64,000 bases of DNA, from contig JABVXU010000057.1 of assembly GCA_013365365.1 (NCBI GenBank), forward strand, positions 1 through 64,000, written 5' to 3'. Both the position numbers and the translations under genes were made by a program. The notes beneath the pieces are model-generated. The model was not told the origin of the DNA and ran no database searches. It saw only the letters and a program-made list of their open reading frames with translations. Origin of the DNA: Cruorifilaria tuberocauda (taxonomy: Eukaryota > Nematoda > Chromadorea > Rhabditida > Onchocercidae). The number at the start of each line of letters is the position of its first letter. Position 1 is the stretch's first letter. Below are positions 22,901 through 63,480 of this stretch, in pieces.

Positions 22901-25082
22901 TAAGTTGTCGAGAGAGGCTGGTGTACAGCAAATTCGACGAAATCAAGCAACATCACTAATATTGCTTGGAGTGATTGGTGCCGAATTTCCAGACGAAATG
23001 AGCAAAGTTAGTTGTAAAGATGATTTGACTTTAATAAATCCTTGATGGAAAATATCATAATTATTAGTAAAGCTTAGATATTATTGCTGTTAGTAAGATT
23101 GAGAGCAGTCGACGATGATTTGTTTTTGAATTAATTTGTAGCTGGACATTTCACGAGCTACTGCACAATCCCTCTTAGAGTTGCTTATCGCTCCACCAAC
23201 AACACTAATACCGTTTCATTCACCACTTCGTCGTGCTGCTGTAGATTTGATCGGACGAGGTTTCAGCGTTTGGCAACCTCATCTGGACATCACTAAACTT
23301 TTGATGATCCTTCTGGAATTGGCTACTAGTTCCGATAAGCAGCCTGTGTAATTCTTTGCTATTAATCTATCGGAACTTACTAATATTTTTTCACTTTTCC
23401 TCTAAGAGAAGTAAAGAGAGACAGAAAAACGTAAGAGAGTGAAAACAGTTTGCGCCAATATCCAATTTAGACAAATTTGCAGAGATACTACATCGGCAAT
23501 TTTAACACCATCAGTTGATATGTGTCATACAGCACGTCATGCATTAAGTTTAATCGCTACAGCTCGACCACCAGCAGTAATCACAGCATTAAGCAAAGAA
23601 GTTGGTTGTATACTGATAGAAATCTTGTTTCGCCTTGTAATTGATAAGGAAACCCTCTTAATAGTCAAAATACCCCGTATAAATATCAGGTTTCTCCTTT
23701 TTTGTGGAATATTTTTCTAACTTAATTTTTTTTATAATTTTCGTTTAGAATCTTTACTTAATTGAATTTCTGACTTCTTACTGCTTTTTCATAGTATGCT
23801 TTGTTTCAGGTAGCTCGTTACAATAGTATTGCACAACATCAAACAATTCAACATTCGACTAGCAGCCCCCTACTGAAATGTCGAACAGAGGTACTGCGCA
23901 TTATGGAATTGCTCTCGGAAAAGGAATATACGAACGTTGTTGATTTGATGATCCCGGTAAATTTTTTGGTATATATCATTTGAATTAGAATTATGAAACT
24001 GAAATTTTGTTTTGGACTTTATACCTTGTTTATAGGTAATGATTTCAGGTGGGTGATATACTTGTCCACTGTTTGGACGCGTCATTGCTCAAACACAAGT
24101 CACTGTCAGAAATCTTTCCACCGATAACGAGGTATTCTATCCTGTTGGTTACCTCTCTTCTATAATGTCATCTATTACTGTAAACTACTTCTTCTGTGGA
24201 ATGTTTTTCTGTGCATACATTCAAACTAAAAAAAGATAATAACTTTTTTTTTTGGTTTTACATGGTTGCATATTGTCCAAACACCCGTCGAATTGCTTTT
24301 GGTGGTCGAAATGGTACAATAGTCGTTCATGAGTTAAGAGCTGCTAAATCACAGGTATTATATTTATTCTTATGATTTATAATGATATTCCAGTAAAATA
24401 AATATCTCGTTTATATTGTAATAAAATCAAATCGGAAAATATGGCTGAAACTTTCGGAAAAAAATTCGAAGAATCGTTAGTGATCTGAAATATAATATGA
24501 AATAGAACTCTTTCAATATTATTTGATATGACTTGGGCATGTCACAGTGTTATTTACAAAAATTAATAAATTTTAGACGCTGCAGGCTCACAAAGGCGCC
24601 GTTACAGCAGTAGCATTCTCAGAGGATGGTAAATTTCTAGCCACTTATGGGGCAGAAGAATCTAAATTATCATTTTGGCAAACGTCACAGACATTCTTGG
24701 TCAGTTCTTTCTCTTTTTTTAGGATTTACAGATGACTGTAACATCGATAGTTTCATTGTTCACGAAATTCAACTTATCGAAATCTCATCATTTGTTTATT
24801 GTCGAGTATAGTGGAGTAAAAACATTCTAAATTTCAATTGCTGTTATTGAGATATTTAGGTGAACTTGTATCTGCTCTCTTCATTACACAATCATTTGGT
24901 ACTTGTAGGGTATGGGTCAGAGCCAACTGAAATGTGTTAAATCACAGTCAGCACCTGGAATATTTCCAGTTCTTTCTCCGAGCGGTACGCTTCAACCTTT
25001 CAGAGCTCGTTTAGTTTGGATCTCTCTCAAATCGGTGACTTTGATGCTTCCAAATAGCAAGGAGTTTAGGTTTGCTTTCTAG
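16949..25082 (+). CDS. rbc-2: WD-repeat protein 7 / rabconnectin-3 beta orthologue
   Basis: Partner of rabconnectin-3 alpha (DMXL); the complex regulates V-ATPase assembly and acidification of endosomes and synaptic vesicles. 1356 residues from 26 exons: 16949-17066, 17192-17318, 17459-17570, 17764-17932, 18235-18302, 18532-18648, 18869-19008, 19127-19223, 19386-19592, 19660-19792, 19876-20093, 20170-20365, 20567-20718, 20831-21074, 21200-21481, 21677-21872, 22082-22243, 22405-22673, 22894-23006, 23142-23347, 23483-23600, 23810-23956, 24049-24131, 24255-24354, 24577-24699, 24909-25082. N-terminal WD repeats (1-567; SASADGQLTLWD, LLSGSSDF, VKWRPLDN, VYVWQMD), a helical middle (HLLAVIALANTLMS, RWQDRCLEVR, LLGVIGAEF, RRAAVDLIGRGFSVW, ARHALSLIATARPPA) and a C-terminal WD pair (24255 on; HKGAVTAVAFSEDG) follow WDR7 order. 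Two introns have non-canonical ends but the frame is otherwise intact, so I call it functional. Confidence 0.95.
22244..22404 (+). other. rbc-2: Non-canonical AT-AG intron in rbc-2
   Basis: The conserved run ELLAKRWQDRCLEVR is rebuilt only if exon 17 ends at 22243 (GCAAAAAG) and exon 18 starts at 22405 after TTTCAG. The intron then begins ATATTT where GTATTT would be expected. No GT donor near the exon end restores the frame. Confidence 0.7.
24132..24254 (+). other. rbc-2: Non-canonical GT-TG intron in rbc-2
   Basis: Exon 23 ends CCGATAACGAG before a normal GTATTC donor. The next conserved residues FYMVAYCPN require the exon to begin at 24255, directly after a ten-T run and one G, so the intron ends TTTG instead of TTAG. 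The nearest upstream AG leads to an in-frame stop. Confidence 0.65.
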
Positions 25083-26955
25083 GATAGATTCATTTCCAAT
25101 CGACTAGTCAAGAACAATACATTAGGTTCATTTTCAGTCCGTTTAGTCAGGAATAGTACAACTACTTCATGTAACTTTTCTCCGAAAGGTGTTTTCCGAA
25201 AATTTGTTACCTACAATAGAAAAAGCTAAATGTAGATTTTCTTAAGATAGCCGATTCTATTATTTATTGCTTTTTTTGGTTTTCATTGCAAGATACTTTT
25301 TGTTATCCATTCGTACTTTCAAACATATTCTTGTATATAAATGTTGTTTTTGTCAATGTTGTATTTTGTCTTAAACTTTCTAGAAATGCAAACATTCTTC
25401 GTGATTTAAATCATTTTTGCCAGTTCGTGAACGTGTAATAATCATAAAATGATCATGCAGCAATTCTGTTAACATCTGAAGTAAGCCTATACAGTGTGAT
25501 TATGCATCGACATTGTGTAAAAGTAGGTGACACTTTGTTCTGTCCTTGGTGAATTTTACGTCAAAATGATCATTCGGTAGTCTAGTTTTACATTATAGTG
25601 ACCTTGACAGCACTTATTCTTAAGCAGTTAGGTCTCTGATATTTGAGACATCTATCTAATTATTGTGATGCTCTTATTCATGGCTAATTAGCCTACTTTA
25701 AGTTGATTTATGTTACAGTGGCATATTTTAATTATTTTCCGACAAGTATGCCTTGTGCTCTGTTCGCTGTTCATTCAGTAGTTAATTGAGTGCACTGCTT
25801 ATTGTCATATTTCCAGTCCGTCAGTACGTGCATATACAAATTTCGTTAGTAAAATTGTTAGACTAATATAATAGAGGAGGGACTTTATGGTTGTTAAGAG
25901 AGAAGAAGTGCTTTTGATAGATGATTCAGAAAAGCCATAACGAAATGGATCTGAACCCGAGTGCATCAAAATGAAGTCAGAGCGGTGACAAGACCGTAAT
26001 TAAATAATTACAATTTATGAATAAGCCACGGAAGAAAAACGTCAGATGAACTACGGAATAGCGTGATTTCACGTTTCTCTTAAAGTGAAATTATGAAGCA
26101 AATTCCTAATTCTACGTAATCACCATACGATTTAACTTTTGGTCAATCATACATCGTCAATCGTTTGAAAAAGGTTTCCTTCAGCTACTAAGCTTACATG
26201 TTGAAACAATTACGCCATTGCCCATTTATTTGCCAATAGCAGCTTTCGAAATCAAGTGTGGTTGTTCTGTTTGTGTTTTTAGCGATTACCTAGCCCTTGT
26301 CACACCATGTATACCTCCTTTTTTTCCCTTATTTTTTAAAACCAAATTAACGATTTATTAATCACAGTAATGAGCAAAGTCATTTCTAAATGAACAAAAA
26401 AACCATTATCACATATTCAGAACGAATAAGAGTATCACTTTTAAAGATAGTTTACAAATTAAAAAGATAAGAGTAAGAGTACAGGAGTCCTACTCTGAAC
26501 ATTTTTGAACTTTGTATGCGCATCAGGCAGTACAATCAAAATTTTTAGATATCTTGATCTAAAATAAGCTGATATTATTGATATTATCATTCTATAATGT
26601 AATTGATAGCTCCTGAAACCCTCTTCACGCAAATAAAACAATAAAAATTGATGTGTATGTGTTTACTAATATGCATGTGTAGGTTACATCATATTCAATC
26701 CCGCGTCGTCAATCACAGTTGGGAATGACGGAACAAAGCAAATCACAACTTTTAACAACATATCACAACATATCAGATTGAAATAAAATAACTGTGATAA
26801 CATAATCGATGAGATAATTAATATACTTCCCTTGTAGAAATAAAATCAGCTTAAAGAAAATCTAGTGAATGCCGCCAAAGGAATATCATTGAATATATGG
26901 GCAAATTGGAACGGAAATAAAAAACTAATAATTGGTAAAAACCCTAACTTTTCAA
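25083..26955. other. Convergent intergenic region between rbc-2 and sel-2
   Basis: About 1.9 kb between the stop codons of two genes that converge. It contains a weak imperfect repeat of about 38 bp at 25088-25160 (TTCATTTCCAATCGACTAGT versus TTCATTTTCAGTCCGTTTAG) and otherwise AT-rich sequence. Expected content is the two 3' UTRs; I see no further exon. Confidence 0.6.
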
Positions 26956-54514
<27,559 letters not shown>

Positions 54515-55072
54515 TCTCAATTACACGTCGGCAGTAATTCCTGCCTTGCGTTTCTCCTCTTCCTCTTCTCTAAAAATAAACTATTTATGTTGCACAATCT
54601 ATTTACATAATAAATACTCCTCTAATCGGCGCCTTGCTTACAACTTCTGCTAATACAAATATGCTGTTAAATAAATGAATTATCATCAGCAAAACATATA
54701 ACTTACATTACTCAATATAACCTAGTAAAATTATAAAAGTATCTTGTTCACACCATATAAATAGTACATTCATAAGCAATAATATCTCATAAGTATACTA
54801 ATCCAATACACGTTATTTCTTCATGACTATAGTTTGTTTCTTCCCGTAATAATACTACTACTAAAATAAATACATTAAAAGAATCCACCGTCAAGACATA
54901 CCAATTACTTTTATTACTTGCGTGAGAGCAAGTGTTCGCTAGTAACTGAGATATTTTACGTGTAGCGAAGTGTACTGCTCGGTGTGAGATACATATTGCT
55001 ATGTTAAATGTTATCATGGGCAAGGTCAACTAATATATTCAGTCGGAAAGTTTGATAGCATGATCATTGCAG
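54515..55072. promoter_or_regulatory. Divergent promoter region between sel-2 and the 535-residue gene
   Basis: A gap of 558 bp between two divergent start codons. On the minus strand TTATTTTTAG ends at 54572 and is a good acceptor for the sel-2 leader. On the plus strand ATTGCAG ends exactly at 55072, directly before the ATG of the neighbour. An 80-codon minus-strand open frame (54787-55029) shows no recognisable domain. Confidence 0.5.
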
Positions 55073-58000
55073 ATGGCGCAATTGTACAGTGGTTATACGG
55101 TACCAGGACCAATAGCTCAACATTTCATTGTTCAATGTCCAAATTGCGCTTTACGTTTCCCTTTCTCTCCAACTTTGATTTATCCACAAGTTTGTTTTCT
55201 TTATTTTTGAACCTTTATAGAATTATTGCTTAGTAGACATAAAATTAAAAGTTTGAAGATTTAGCGAAAGTAATATTGGATAATAACAACTTGATAAGAA
55301 CTAGGATTATGGAATATTTTGTGATTTGGAAGATATAAAAAGATAATGATTTGATAGAGATGACTAAAAGTGAGATATAGATTTTGATCATTTATTTATA
55401 CAAATAAATATTGCTTTGATTGATGCTACGTTAAATATGTTTTTGATGAGTATTATGAAGATAATTAGAAAGGATAAGAGTAAATGTATGGTTCTTTTTC
55501 ATATTAAAAACTATAGCTTTAGAATGTTTGTATGTTTTTTATTGTCTTTTTTTCCTGCCTCATATTTCACTTCTGATTTTATTTTTCTTATGTATAAAGT
55601 GAAATTTGAAACATGTAATGGAAATATTGAAAGCTGCAACTATAATATAACGCTTGATTATTTTTTCATATGCTTTTTTTCTAGACATGGTCACGAAATG
55701 TCGCATATTCACACACATCGAACTTCCAGTATATTCACCCTTTCACTCAATATCCTAGTCAACAAAATAATGTGCCATCAGCTTTTTATACATCAACATC
55801 TTCCACTTTTCATGGTTTTGGTGTAAACCAACAGTATCAAGATATGATAAATACTGTTAGCAATAGACAGCATGTTTCACAGGATTTTGTAAACACGAAT
55901 GATTTGCCTCTTCGTCGGATACGTGATATACTTATTGATATTTTAAGCTCAGCCATGTGGAAGGTGAGGATTTGCTTTTGCAAAAAAGAGAAATAGGAGT
56001 AAATAGTTGTTTCTTACCATATGTAATATATTAACAGAATATACTCTCAGTTAGTTTTCACTGCAGAATCTCGATTAATGCGTCTTTTACGTCTCTGTAT
56101 TTAATAAGTAGTGATTGGGTTCAAATGTAGACTAAAAAAAGTTAAAATTTTATTGACTTCGCATATCTTTGAAAAGCTTCGAAAACAATCTTTTTTTTTA
56201 ATGAATTTTGCTTTTTTCTGGATTTTATGTTATTTCTTTTTAATCTTTTTCAATTAACTATGGTACATATAAATAACGTTTTCAGTATGGTATTACCATT
56301 TATCAACTAATAGTTCTGTTGAAACAGTCATGTGCAAATTGCAATATAATGCTGCCATCATCAATAACGAATGACTTCAAGGAATTCTTGCGTTGCAAAA
56401 TGACTGATTATGTTGAAGTTGAAGATGATTTATGTCGTTATCGTCGTCCAATGCTTTCTATTCAAGTAAGACATTTTGTGAACTGTAATTCCATTTATTA
56501 ACTGTTCTAAATTAACTGTTAAGTGCGTCCGTCAAGACTTCAAAACTGTTAACTGCAGTCACAATTTTATTCTGCTTTAATTTTCGTTTTCGAAGAAAAT
56601 TACTTAACTTTCATTATGATTTACAAGTTTTATCTTCATGCTTGACAAGCTTTTCATTATTCATGACAAATGATTAAAAGTTGTCATAAAATAGTAAAAA
56701 GAATAGAGACTAAAAGATAATAACATTAAGTTTATCTCAGCTAAATGCCACTATGAGTATATTGAGAAATGATGAAATAATGAATTGGGAATAAGGGAAC
56801 TAAGCCTGAAGTATCTCTGATCAATTGCCTAATGTAATCTTATAAGAAATAGCTGTTGCAGTCAATAACCGTTTGTTTTAGTTGAATGTTCAGTGAATGT
56901 TTCACTGGAAAATTAAATAGGAAGTTCAAAAGTGTACGCCTCTATTTAAAAGTATTCATTTATTACATACTCTTTCTTCACCTTTAATTCGATTTGTGAT
57001 TATCTGAGGCTTAAAGGAATTAGCGGACTTAGTTTTACCAACTGGAAAATTTTATTGAGAGGTGTGCACTGGAGACATTAACTATTATGATGTGTATTTT
57101 AATAATTAGTAGTTATAGTGTTATGATGCATGAAGGGAATTTGTGGTTTCTAAATGGGAAACGAAATAATTCATATTCTTGTTGAAATTTTTGTATATAA
57201 ATTTCTTTTATAATTATAATGCATCTTTTTTAGGAAGAAATCAGTTCAAATTCATCAGTCAGTGAAAGGACATCAAACCACTCTAAAACATCCTCTACCG
57301 CTTTAGTTCCGCAGCAAATATCGCAAGGTTGCTACATTGCACCAGTTATCGATAATGATTCAGTAAATCAAATGGAAAAAGTCATATCGAAAAAGGAAGA
57401 AATAAAGAAAATTATTACATGTAAGACTGTGGAAGGGCCTTCACTTAACCTCACCAAGTTCCATAACAAGGTAAATATGTAATGAAATTACTCTTTGATG
57501 CAGTGGTTTTATGACATTCTTTTAAACTGTATACTAAAAATTACTGCATCCATTGTGAGTAATGGCAAAAAGTCAAATATTCATAGTCTTTGTTCAAATT
57601 TCTAAAACATTTGCAAGTATTCAAGTCATGTTTTAAAGTAATATCTCTTATTTTATACTAAATTTTGATGCCCTTAAAGTTTAGAGTGAACAGTTCTCTG
57701 ATAGAAAAGAAGAGTATGATAGAAATAATGACAACGAATTGACTGCAACTGATCCAGTAGTTTATCATGGAGATGAAAAATATAATGCACAGCATGGGTC
57801 TGTCGAAAGTAATGCAATATCAAAGCATTCGTATACGTAAGTTTACTATTCTAAAAGTTTCGTGATTATGGTATCTATCAGGCAATTTTTAATGATGACC
57901 ACTGGAAAAATATGGGAATTATTGGATAGATTGATGTCCTTATTAGAAATTCAAATTCAGAATCTGCAGCTAATTACTAGCTATATCTTATATAATTCAA

Positions 58001-59038
58001 AGTAACTCTTTTAGAAAGGATGACCTGACGAGAATGATGGAGAAGTGGAAAAAAATATTCATCGGTGACTTGAAAGAACTGATTAAATATTTATGTATGA
58101 TAGATGATTATTTTCATGAAAACAATGGCAGATTCACTTTAACAGAACTTAAGGTTTGTTCTTGTTTTCTTTTGCTAAATAACTCTGCTTATGCAGAAAT
58201 ATGCCTTACTCTGATGAACATGTGCATATAGGAAGTATTTGGAGAATTGAGCAAACGATGGGAATTTTGCGATATTGATTTGATAGAAATGGATATAATA
58301 AATGTTGTTGAAGGTATCAGTTTGGATGAAGAACCCGTTCTCACTGTCAATCCAATCATTAGGTATTCATTTGATTTCTCTAAAAGCCATTTTTATCTGA
58401 TAGCTATCATGTAATGAATGCTTTTCTCTTAATAGCTTCGGGAGAAATCAATCACTGCAAAAATTTTCTTTAGGGAAATGCAGTTTCGAGAAGTGACTGA
58501 ACTTGCCAGGAAAATTTATAATTTACTGTCAAAATTATTGCAGTCTGTGAATTCCGTGAAAATCCAAATTATCGTGCTCACAGTGGTAAGCATTTATCTT
58601 CCTGGCAAATTAAAGGCATCAGAAATTGGTTCGGAAATAGGTTACAAAAATGAAATCTGAGTAAAAATTTCAGAACTTTGGTATTAATAACAGCAAAACA
58701 ATATACGAGAAGTATGTTTTGCTGTGGGAAGTACTCAGTGACTCTCAGTTTCGAGATGCATTTGTTGTTGAAACTTTACGGAAGCAAACTAAAGGTAAGT
58801 TGAATCATGTAAAAATCAAATTGTGGATAGAATGTTTTAACTTTTACATCAAAAATTTTTTTGCTAACATTTTTAAGATAATCATGAAGATAATTTCTCG
58901 TATACACTTATATTATGCTACATGGATGCCAAGGCTGACAAAGTAAAAGATGTATCGGTAACATTAACAATTTTATAGTTAGGTAAAGCATTGAAGTTAT
59001 TAAGTGATCAAGCAAAGATTTTTAGACGGTGGCTTTGA
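55073..59038 (+). CDS. Unrecognised 535-residue protein with two CxxC motifs
   Basis: I do not recognise this protein. Eleven exons join in phase: 55073-55189, 55685-55963, 56286-56465, 57234-57470, 57685-57836, 58015-58153, 58232-58362, 58474-58585, 58674-58794, 58878-58957, 58979-59038. The start follows an acceptor (ATTGCAG) with no spacer, as for a trans-spliced nematode gene. Residues 20-30 (VQCPNCALRFP) and 146-153 (QSCANCNI) each carry a CxxC pair and could together bind one zinc ion. Between them lies a Gln/Ser/Tyr-rich stretch. Residues 193-320 are Ser/Asn/Lys-rich and look disordered. Residues about 323-535 look helical (KWKKIFIGDLKELIKYLCMI, ARKIYNLLSKLLQSVNSVKI, TIYEKYVLLWEVLSDSQFRD). 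No signal peptide or membrane segment is evident. A nuclear or cytosolic adaptor is conceivable, but that is a guess. Confidence 0.82.
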
Positions 59039-60302
59039 TATAATGGTACGACTCAATCCAAATTTAGATCTGCCCTTAATATTTGCTGAAAAGCATTTGT
59101 GAAGCAAGTGAAAACATTCTTGTTATGATAAAAGCGCATCAATGAATGTATAGTTAGTATCCTGAAATTATAGCATGTTTCAATCGTTAAGAAATATTCT
59201 TGATTCTATTCAAATTTGCAATTGGTTTTGTGGTATCTATTTTTATGTGACTTTTTTTCTGGTTAAGTGTAGAATTAGAAGCTGTAGAACTAGAAGAATT
59301 AGAAACCTTATAAAAATAATACTTTGAAGTGAAATGCTGTTTCAGTTTTTCTGTGAATTGATTTTTTTTTTGAGGATTGGAGCGAAACATTTCATTGCAA
59401 ATGTTAAGAGAAATAACTTCATAGCATATTATTGTTATTCTTAATTTCATATTATTGTTATATTTTCATAGCATATTATTGTTATTCTTAATTTTATAGC
59501 ATATTATTGTTATTCTTAATCTCATAGCATATTATTGTTATTCTTAATTTCATATTATTGTTATATTCTTAATTTTTTTATTTCTTAAGCGTCAATAATT
59601 AATGTAGCTTTTCCTATATTTCCTATATATATGTTATGCCTTATTTAGAAAAGAATATAGCATGTTATTAAATACGAAGTTATTTTTCTTTTTACATTGC
59701 TTTAGTTCATCTCTGATCTTCTGTCTTGAAAATAACTATCGAATAGGCTATGGCTGTGAATAAAATATATTTTTATTGCTCTTATTGAGGATTTCGAAGA
59801 TTATTCTTTTTTAATCTTTATAATTTACAATTTATCTTGAATAGCACTCATTTGCATTCGATTCGATATCACATATTATCATTGCTAAGACCTTTATTTT
59901 GATTACTACTAATCCTACAGTGAAGTATTCCCTCTGAAATTCAGATATATATCGATTATCGCTCTTATGATTATCGAACTAATCACTTATGTCGCTTTCT
60001 GTGTTGCATTCGATAACAAAATATCTTTAACGGGTATTGGAAAGTTAAATGTTTCTTTCTTTTATGATACTTGAGGCTTAATTTCCATATTTTATTTCTA
60101 GAAGAACCACAGAATCTGTTTTAATCAAGCATAAATCGACATACAAAAGAGTTATATTCAGTAATTTTCACTTCTCTTTTCTAAAATTTAAATAATTCCG
60201 GAATCCTTTTCGATCGAGAGTGGGATATTTCATTGTTTTTCTTTTATTTCATTTTTGCAGAGATTATATTTTAGTGTCGATGTTCAAAGAAGGAATTATT
60301 TA
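59039..60302. other. Intergenic region between the 535-residue gene and gro-1
   Basis: About 1.26 kb between two genes on the same strand. It contains the tandem repeat at 59421-59575 and a TTTTTGCAG acceptor ending at 60260 that probably serves the gro-1 leader. The spacing is larger than usual within nematode operons. Confidence 0.55.
59421..59575. repeat. Tandem repeat of about 29 bp, 4-6 imperfect copies
   Basis: Repeats of CATAGCATATTATTGTTATT followed by CTTAATTT, with some copies lacking the CATAGC part. The array lies downstream of the 535-residue gene in AT-rich intergenic DNA. Confidence 0.9.
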
Positions 60303-63300
60303 ATGAAAGGAATGTTTACCTTCCATTTACATAGTGCTAAATCGATTTTCCAAAAATTGTGGTGCAAAGTGAATAAATGTCGATTGACCTTGTCACCAGC
60401 AGAAATGTCAATAAAGAAGCCACTAATTGTCATTTTGGGTTGCACCGGAACGGGCAAAAGTGATTTAGGTATCGCGGTGGCAAAGAACTTCAACGGTGAA
60501 GTAATCAGTGCTGATTCGATGCAAATTTATAAGGGTTGGAAGTACTTTCAAATATTGGGGATTAGAGAGTATTATTTGTTGATAAGGATTAAAGGTAGAA
60601 GTATAGGTTGTAAATCGCCTATAAATATCTTAATTTTATGATCTATCAACGGTATCCTTATTGGTGCTTACTTTTATTCGAAATTCTTATTGTTGATAGA
60701 GCACAAGCAAACCGGTGCAAGTTATACTTCAGTATGTCATATTATTGCCGTAAGGGCGCAGGACACGTTCCATAGCAAAACGAACAACAGAAATGATATT
60801 AAATCAATAGAGTAGAGTAGAAGAACGAGCAATAAGAAATCTGATCCATTACTCGAGAAATCCATGCTATAGTCTTTCTATTTAGCTAAATAGCTGTAAA
60901 GAGCATAGCTCATTTATAATCGAAAAGCGTAATATGCAGAAATGTTATAATGGATAAAGAGGACGAAGTGAATAATCCATTTTGTATTGTACTACAGCCA
61001 CATACATTTTACAGAATCTTCAATTTTTGGTGAAAAAATAGTTTTTAATTTTTTATTTTAAATTTCAAGAAATTGTTTTTAGGCTTGGATATTGCTACAA
61101 ATAAAGTACCACAGGAAGAAATGAACGATGTGACACATCATATGATGAGCTTTGTTGAGCCTTCCACTTCTACATATAACGTACACCAGTAAGTACTACT
61201 TATTCAGTTGGTTCCAATTTTCTCAAAAATTCATCTTATATTTGCCTTCAGATTCACTGACAAAGTACTTCCTTTATTGGAAGATCTTTGGACTGCTGGA
61301 AAGTTACCCGTTATTGTTGGTGGTACAGGATACTATGTCGAAGGAATTTTGTTTAAAGACAGTTTGATACCAACGAACACATTTGGTACAGATTTCTTGA
61401 AATTTCTTTTGCAATCAAATTTTCCATTAGAATCAAATTTCCCAGACTTTGTATGTGCTTTATTATTTTGAATATTTCGAAAATATTTGAAATTAAAAAA
61501 AAATTCCAAATAATTTGTAGCAAATCTAACTTTACATTGTTGTAATGGACAATGGAATAGTAATTTAAAGATTTCTGCAATGCGTTGGATGCCTCCTTTG
61601 GTTTTATTAATACTAGCTACGATTAATAGTTAACTAGTCATTTTTATTTACTTTAAATGTACCGGACTGTTTATATTTAATAGATGCTAATAACCATTTC
61701 GAGAATCTCTCAGATGATGAGGTTTATGAATTATTGAAACATGTCGATTTGGAATCTGCTATGCAGGTAAACTACTTTTATTTTTATTGTTTGTTATTAA
61801 CATCTCTAACCAATTTTAGAAGTCTGCCTTTCCATTGAGTTAATAATCTTTCCATTTTCGATACTACTGATCAGCTTGTTATTGTTGATACCGAATAAAC
61901 TTCTTAATATCAGGGAATGCGCTGTAAGGTATCGAAGAAAAATTCATCTGTTATTAAATAGTTTAGGAGTAGTTTTGTCTGCTTACTGTGAGGTATGCTG
62001 TGAAAATTATAAAGGTTCTTTCACTTGTGTATTCATGTACTTTCAGGTGCATAAAAATAATCGCTTTCGCGTTGTTCGCGCTTTAGAAATTTATTATGCA
62101 ACGGGACAGCGTAAAAGTGAATATTTAGAGGAGCAGCGTCGACGTATAAAATTAGGCGAAAGGCTGCGTTTTAAAAATGTGTTATTACTTATTTTGGATG
62201 CTCCTAAGAAATTGCTGGAAGAACGTCTTAATGAAAGAGTGGCAAAAATGATTAAAAAAGGATTGAGAAAAGAAGTTGAAGATTTTTATGAACAGGTGAT
62301 AATTGTAGGTGTAAATAAAGACAAAGAAGTATGTAGGAGATTTTAACATGAGCTCGAACTGCTGCTAATTAGAAGTGTTAATTTCATTAATCCGTTGTAT
62401 TTGATACCCAGTTACCATATATTGTGTAATTATCTGTCACTGTGTTGATACTGCGTTCATTTTGATTATTGTATTATTTCTGTAGTACTGCTAAATCTTT
62501 TTTTACAACTATGGATTGCTGAAAACGTGAAAATGCGGAAATTTAGATGAAATTAATTGCAAACTGGGGTAGACAAAATCGCTTCTTTTATTTTAATTCA
62601 CTACGAAGAAATTATTATAGTATCGCCATTGTCTCACTGTTCATGGAGTGGCTCAATCGATTGCAATAAAGGAATTCTATGATTATTTAAAGCTAACTCC
62701 GGATGAACGGTACACGGAACTTGGTAATAAACTATTCGAGGAAGGTTGTGAAGCTTTGAAACTGCATACACGGCAGTATTCACGAAGGCAACGTCGATGG
62801 ATTAAGCAGCATTTTTTCGGAGGAAGTATTTTAGCGGATGTAAGTACTCATTTTTCCTCATTTTATCTAGGACAAAATTAAAATTTTATAGCAGTGTACA
62901 GTTTGTGAAATACTTATCAATATTTCATAGAAAAAAAAGTTATATTAAAAACCGTCACTTTATTATTGACAGTATTTAATTCGAGTTTTATTTTAGTCAA
63001 CCAATATAGCATTTTTGGATATTTCGAAGAATTTTTATGATGTCATAGTGCCCAATGTGTTAAATAGAATCGATCAATTCTTAAATATTATCAATAACAG
63101 TGTTTTTCCAAACCAAGCCAATGCGGAAAAACAACTCTTTACAGTGGATTTTGACTACAGAAAATCAGCTAACCAAGTGAGGATGTTCATTTTCTATTTT
63201 TTTCAAAAAAAAAAATATATTTTGTTGTATTTTTATAAATATTTTGTTGTCTCAAAACTACTCGGATTAAATTATGAGCAGAAAATAATGAGCAGTGTTT

Positions 63301-63480
63301 TTAAAATTGTTATTTATTTATCGCCTGAAAATATGCTTTCATTCATTGTCATTTTAGATTTATTATTGTGAAACATGTAAAATTGATGTACATGGCACGA
63401 TAAATTGGGAAGCACACACGAAAGGCAAAAAACATCGGAGAATGCTCAATAACAATAACAAACACATGAATAATTCATAA
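60303..63480 (+). CDS. gro-1: tRNA dimethylallyltransferase (TRIT1/MOD5/MiaA family)
   Basis: Transfers a dimethylallyl group from DMAPP to the N6 of adenosine 37 in tRNAs reading UNN codons, in mitochondria and cytosol/nucleus. Exons 60303-60534, 61083-61188, 61252-61385, 61684-61766, 62047-62295, 62621-62839, 62997-63176 and 63358-63480 give 441 residues, normal for the animal enzyme. The P-loop is GCTGTGKS (46-53), followed by [53 protein letters not shown] and [12 protein letters not shown], then [17 protein letters not shown]. The last exon carries a C2H2 zinc finger (C405, C408, H421, H427), the eukaryotic addition. The first Met gives a 34-residue basic leader suited to mitochondrial import. 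Met35 (60405) would give the non-mitochondrial form. Exon 3 uses donor GTACAG at 61386; a stronger-looking GTATGT at 61451 is out of phase. Confidence 0.95.

Noticed and set aside
16949..25082. rbc-2 as a decaying pseudogene because of two odd splice sites
   Set aside because: All 1356 codons are otherwise open, 26 exons keep phase and conserved residues are intact. Sequence error or tolerated non-canonical splicing is more likely.
54787..55029. 80-codon minus-strand open frame as a small gene upstream of sel-2
   Set aside because: There is no domain and no clear start context. It lies within the probable divergent promoter.
61386..61450. Extension of gro-1 exon 3 to the GTATGT donor at 61451
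   Set aside because: It would end in phase 0, but the next exon ([18 protein letters not shown]) needs phase 1. The donor at 61386 is the one that fits.
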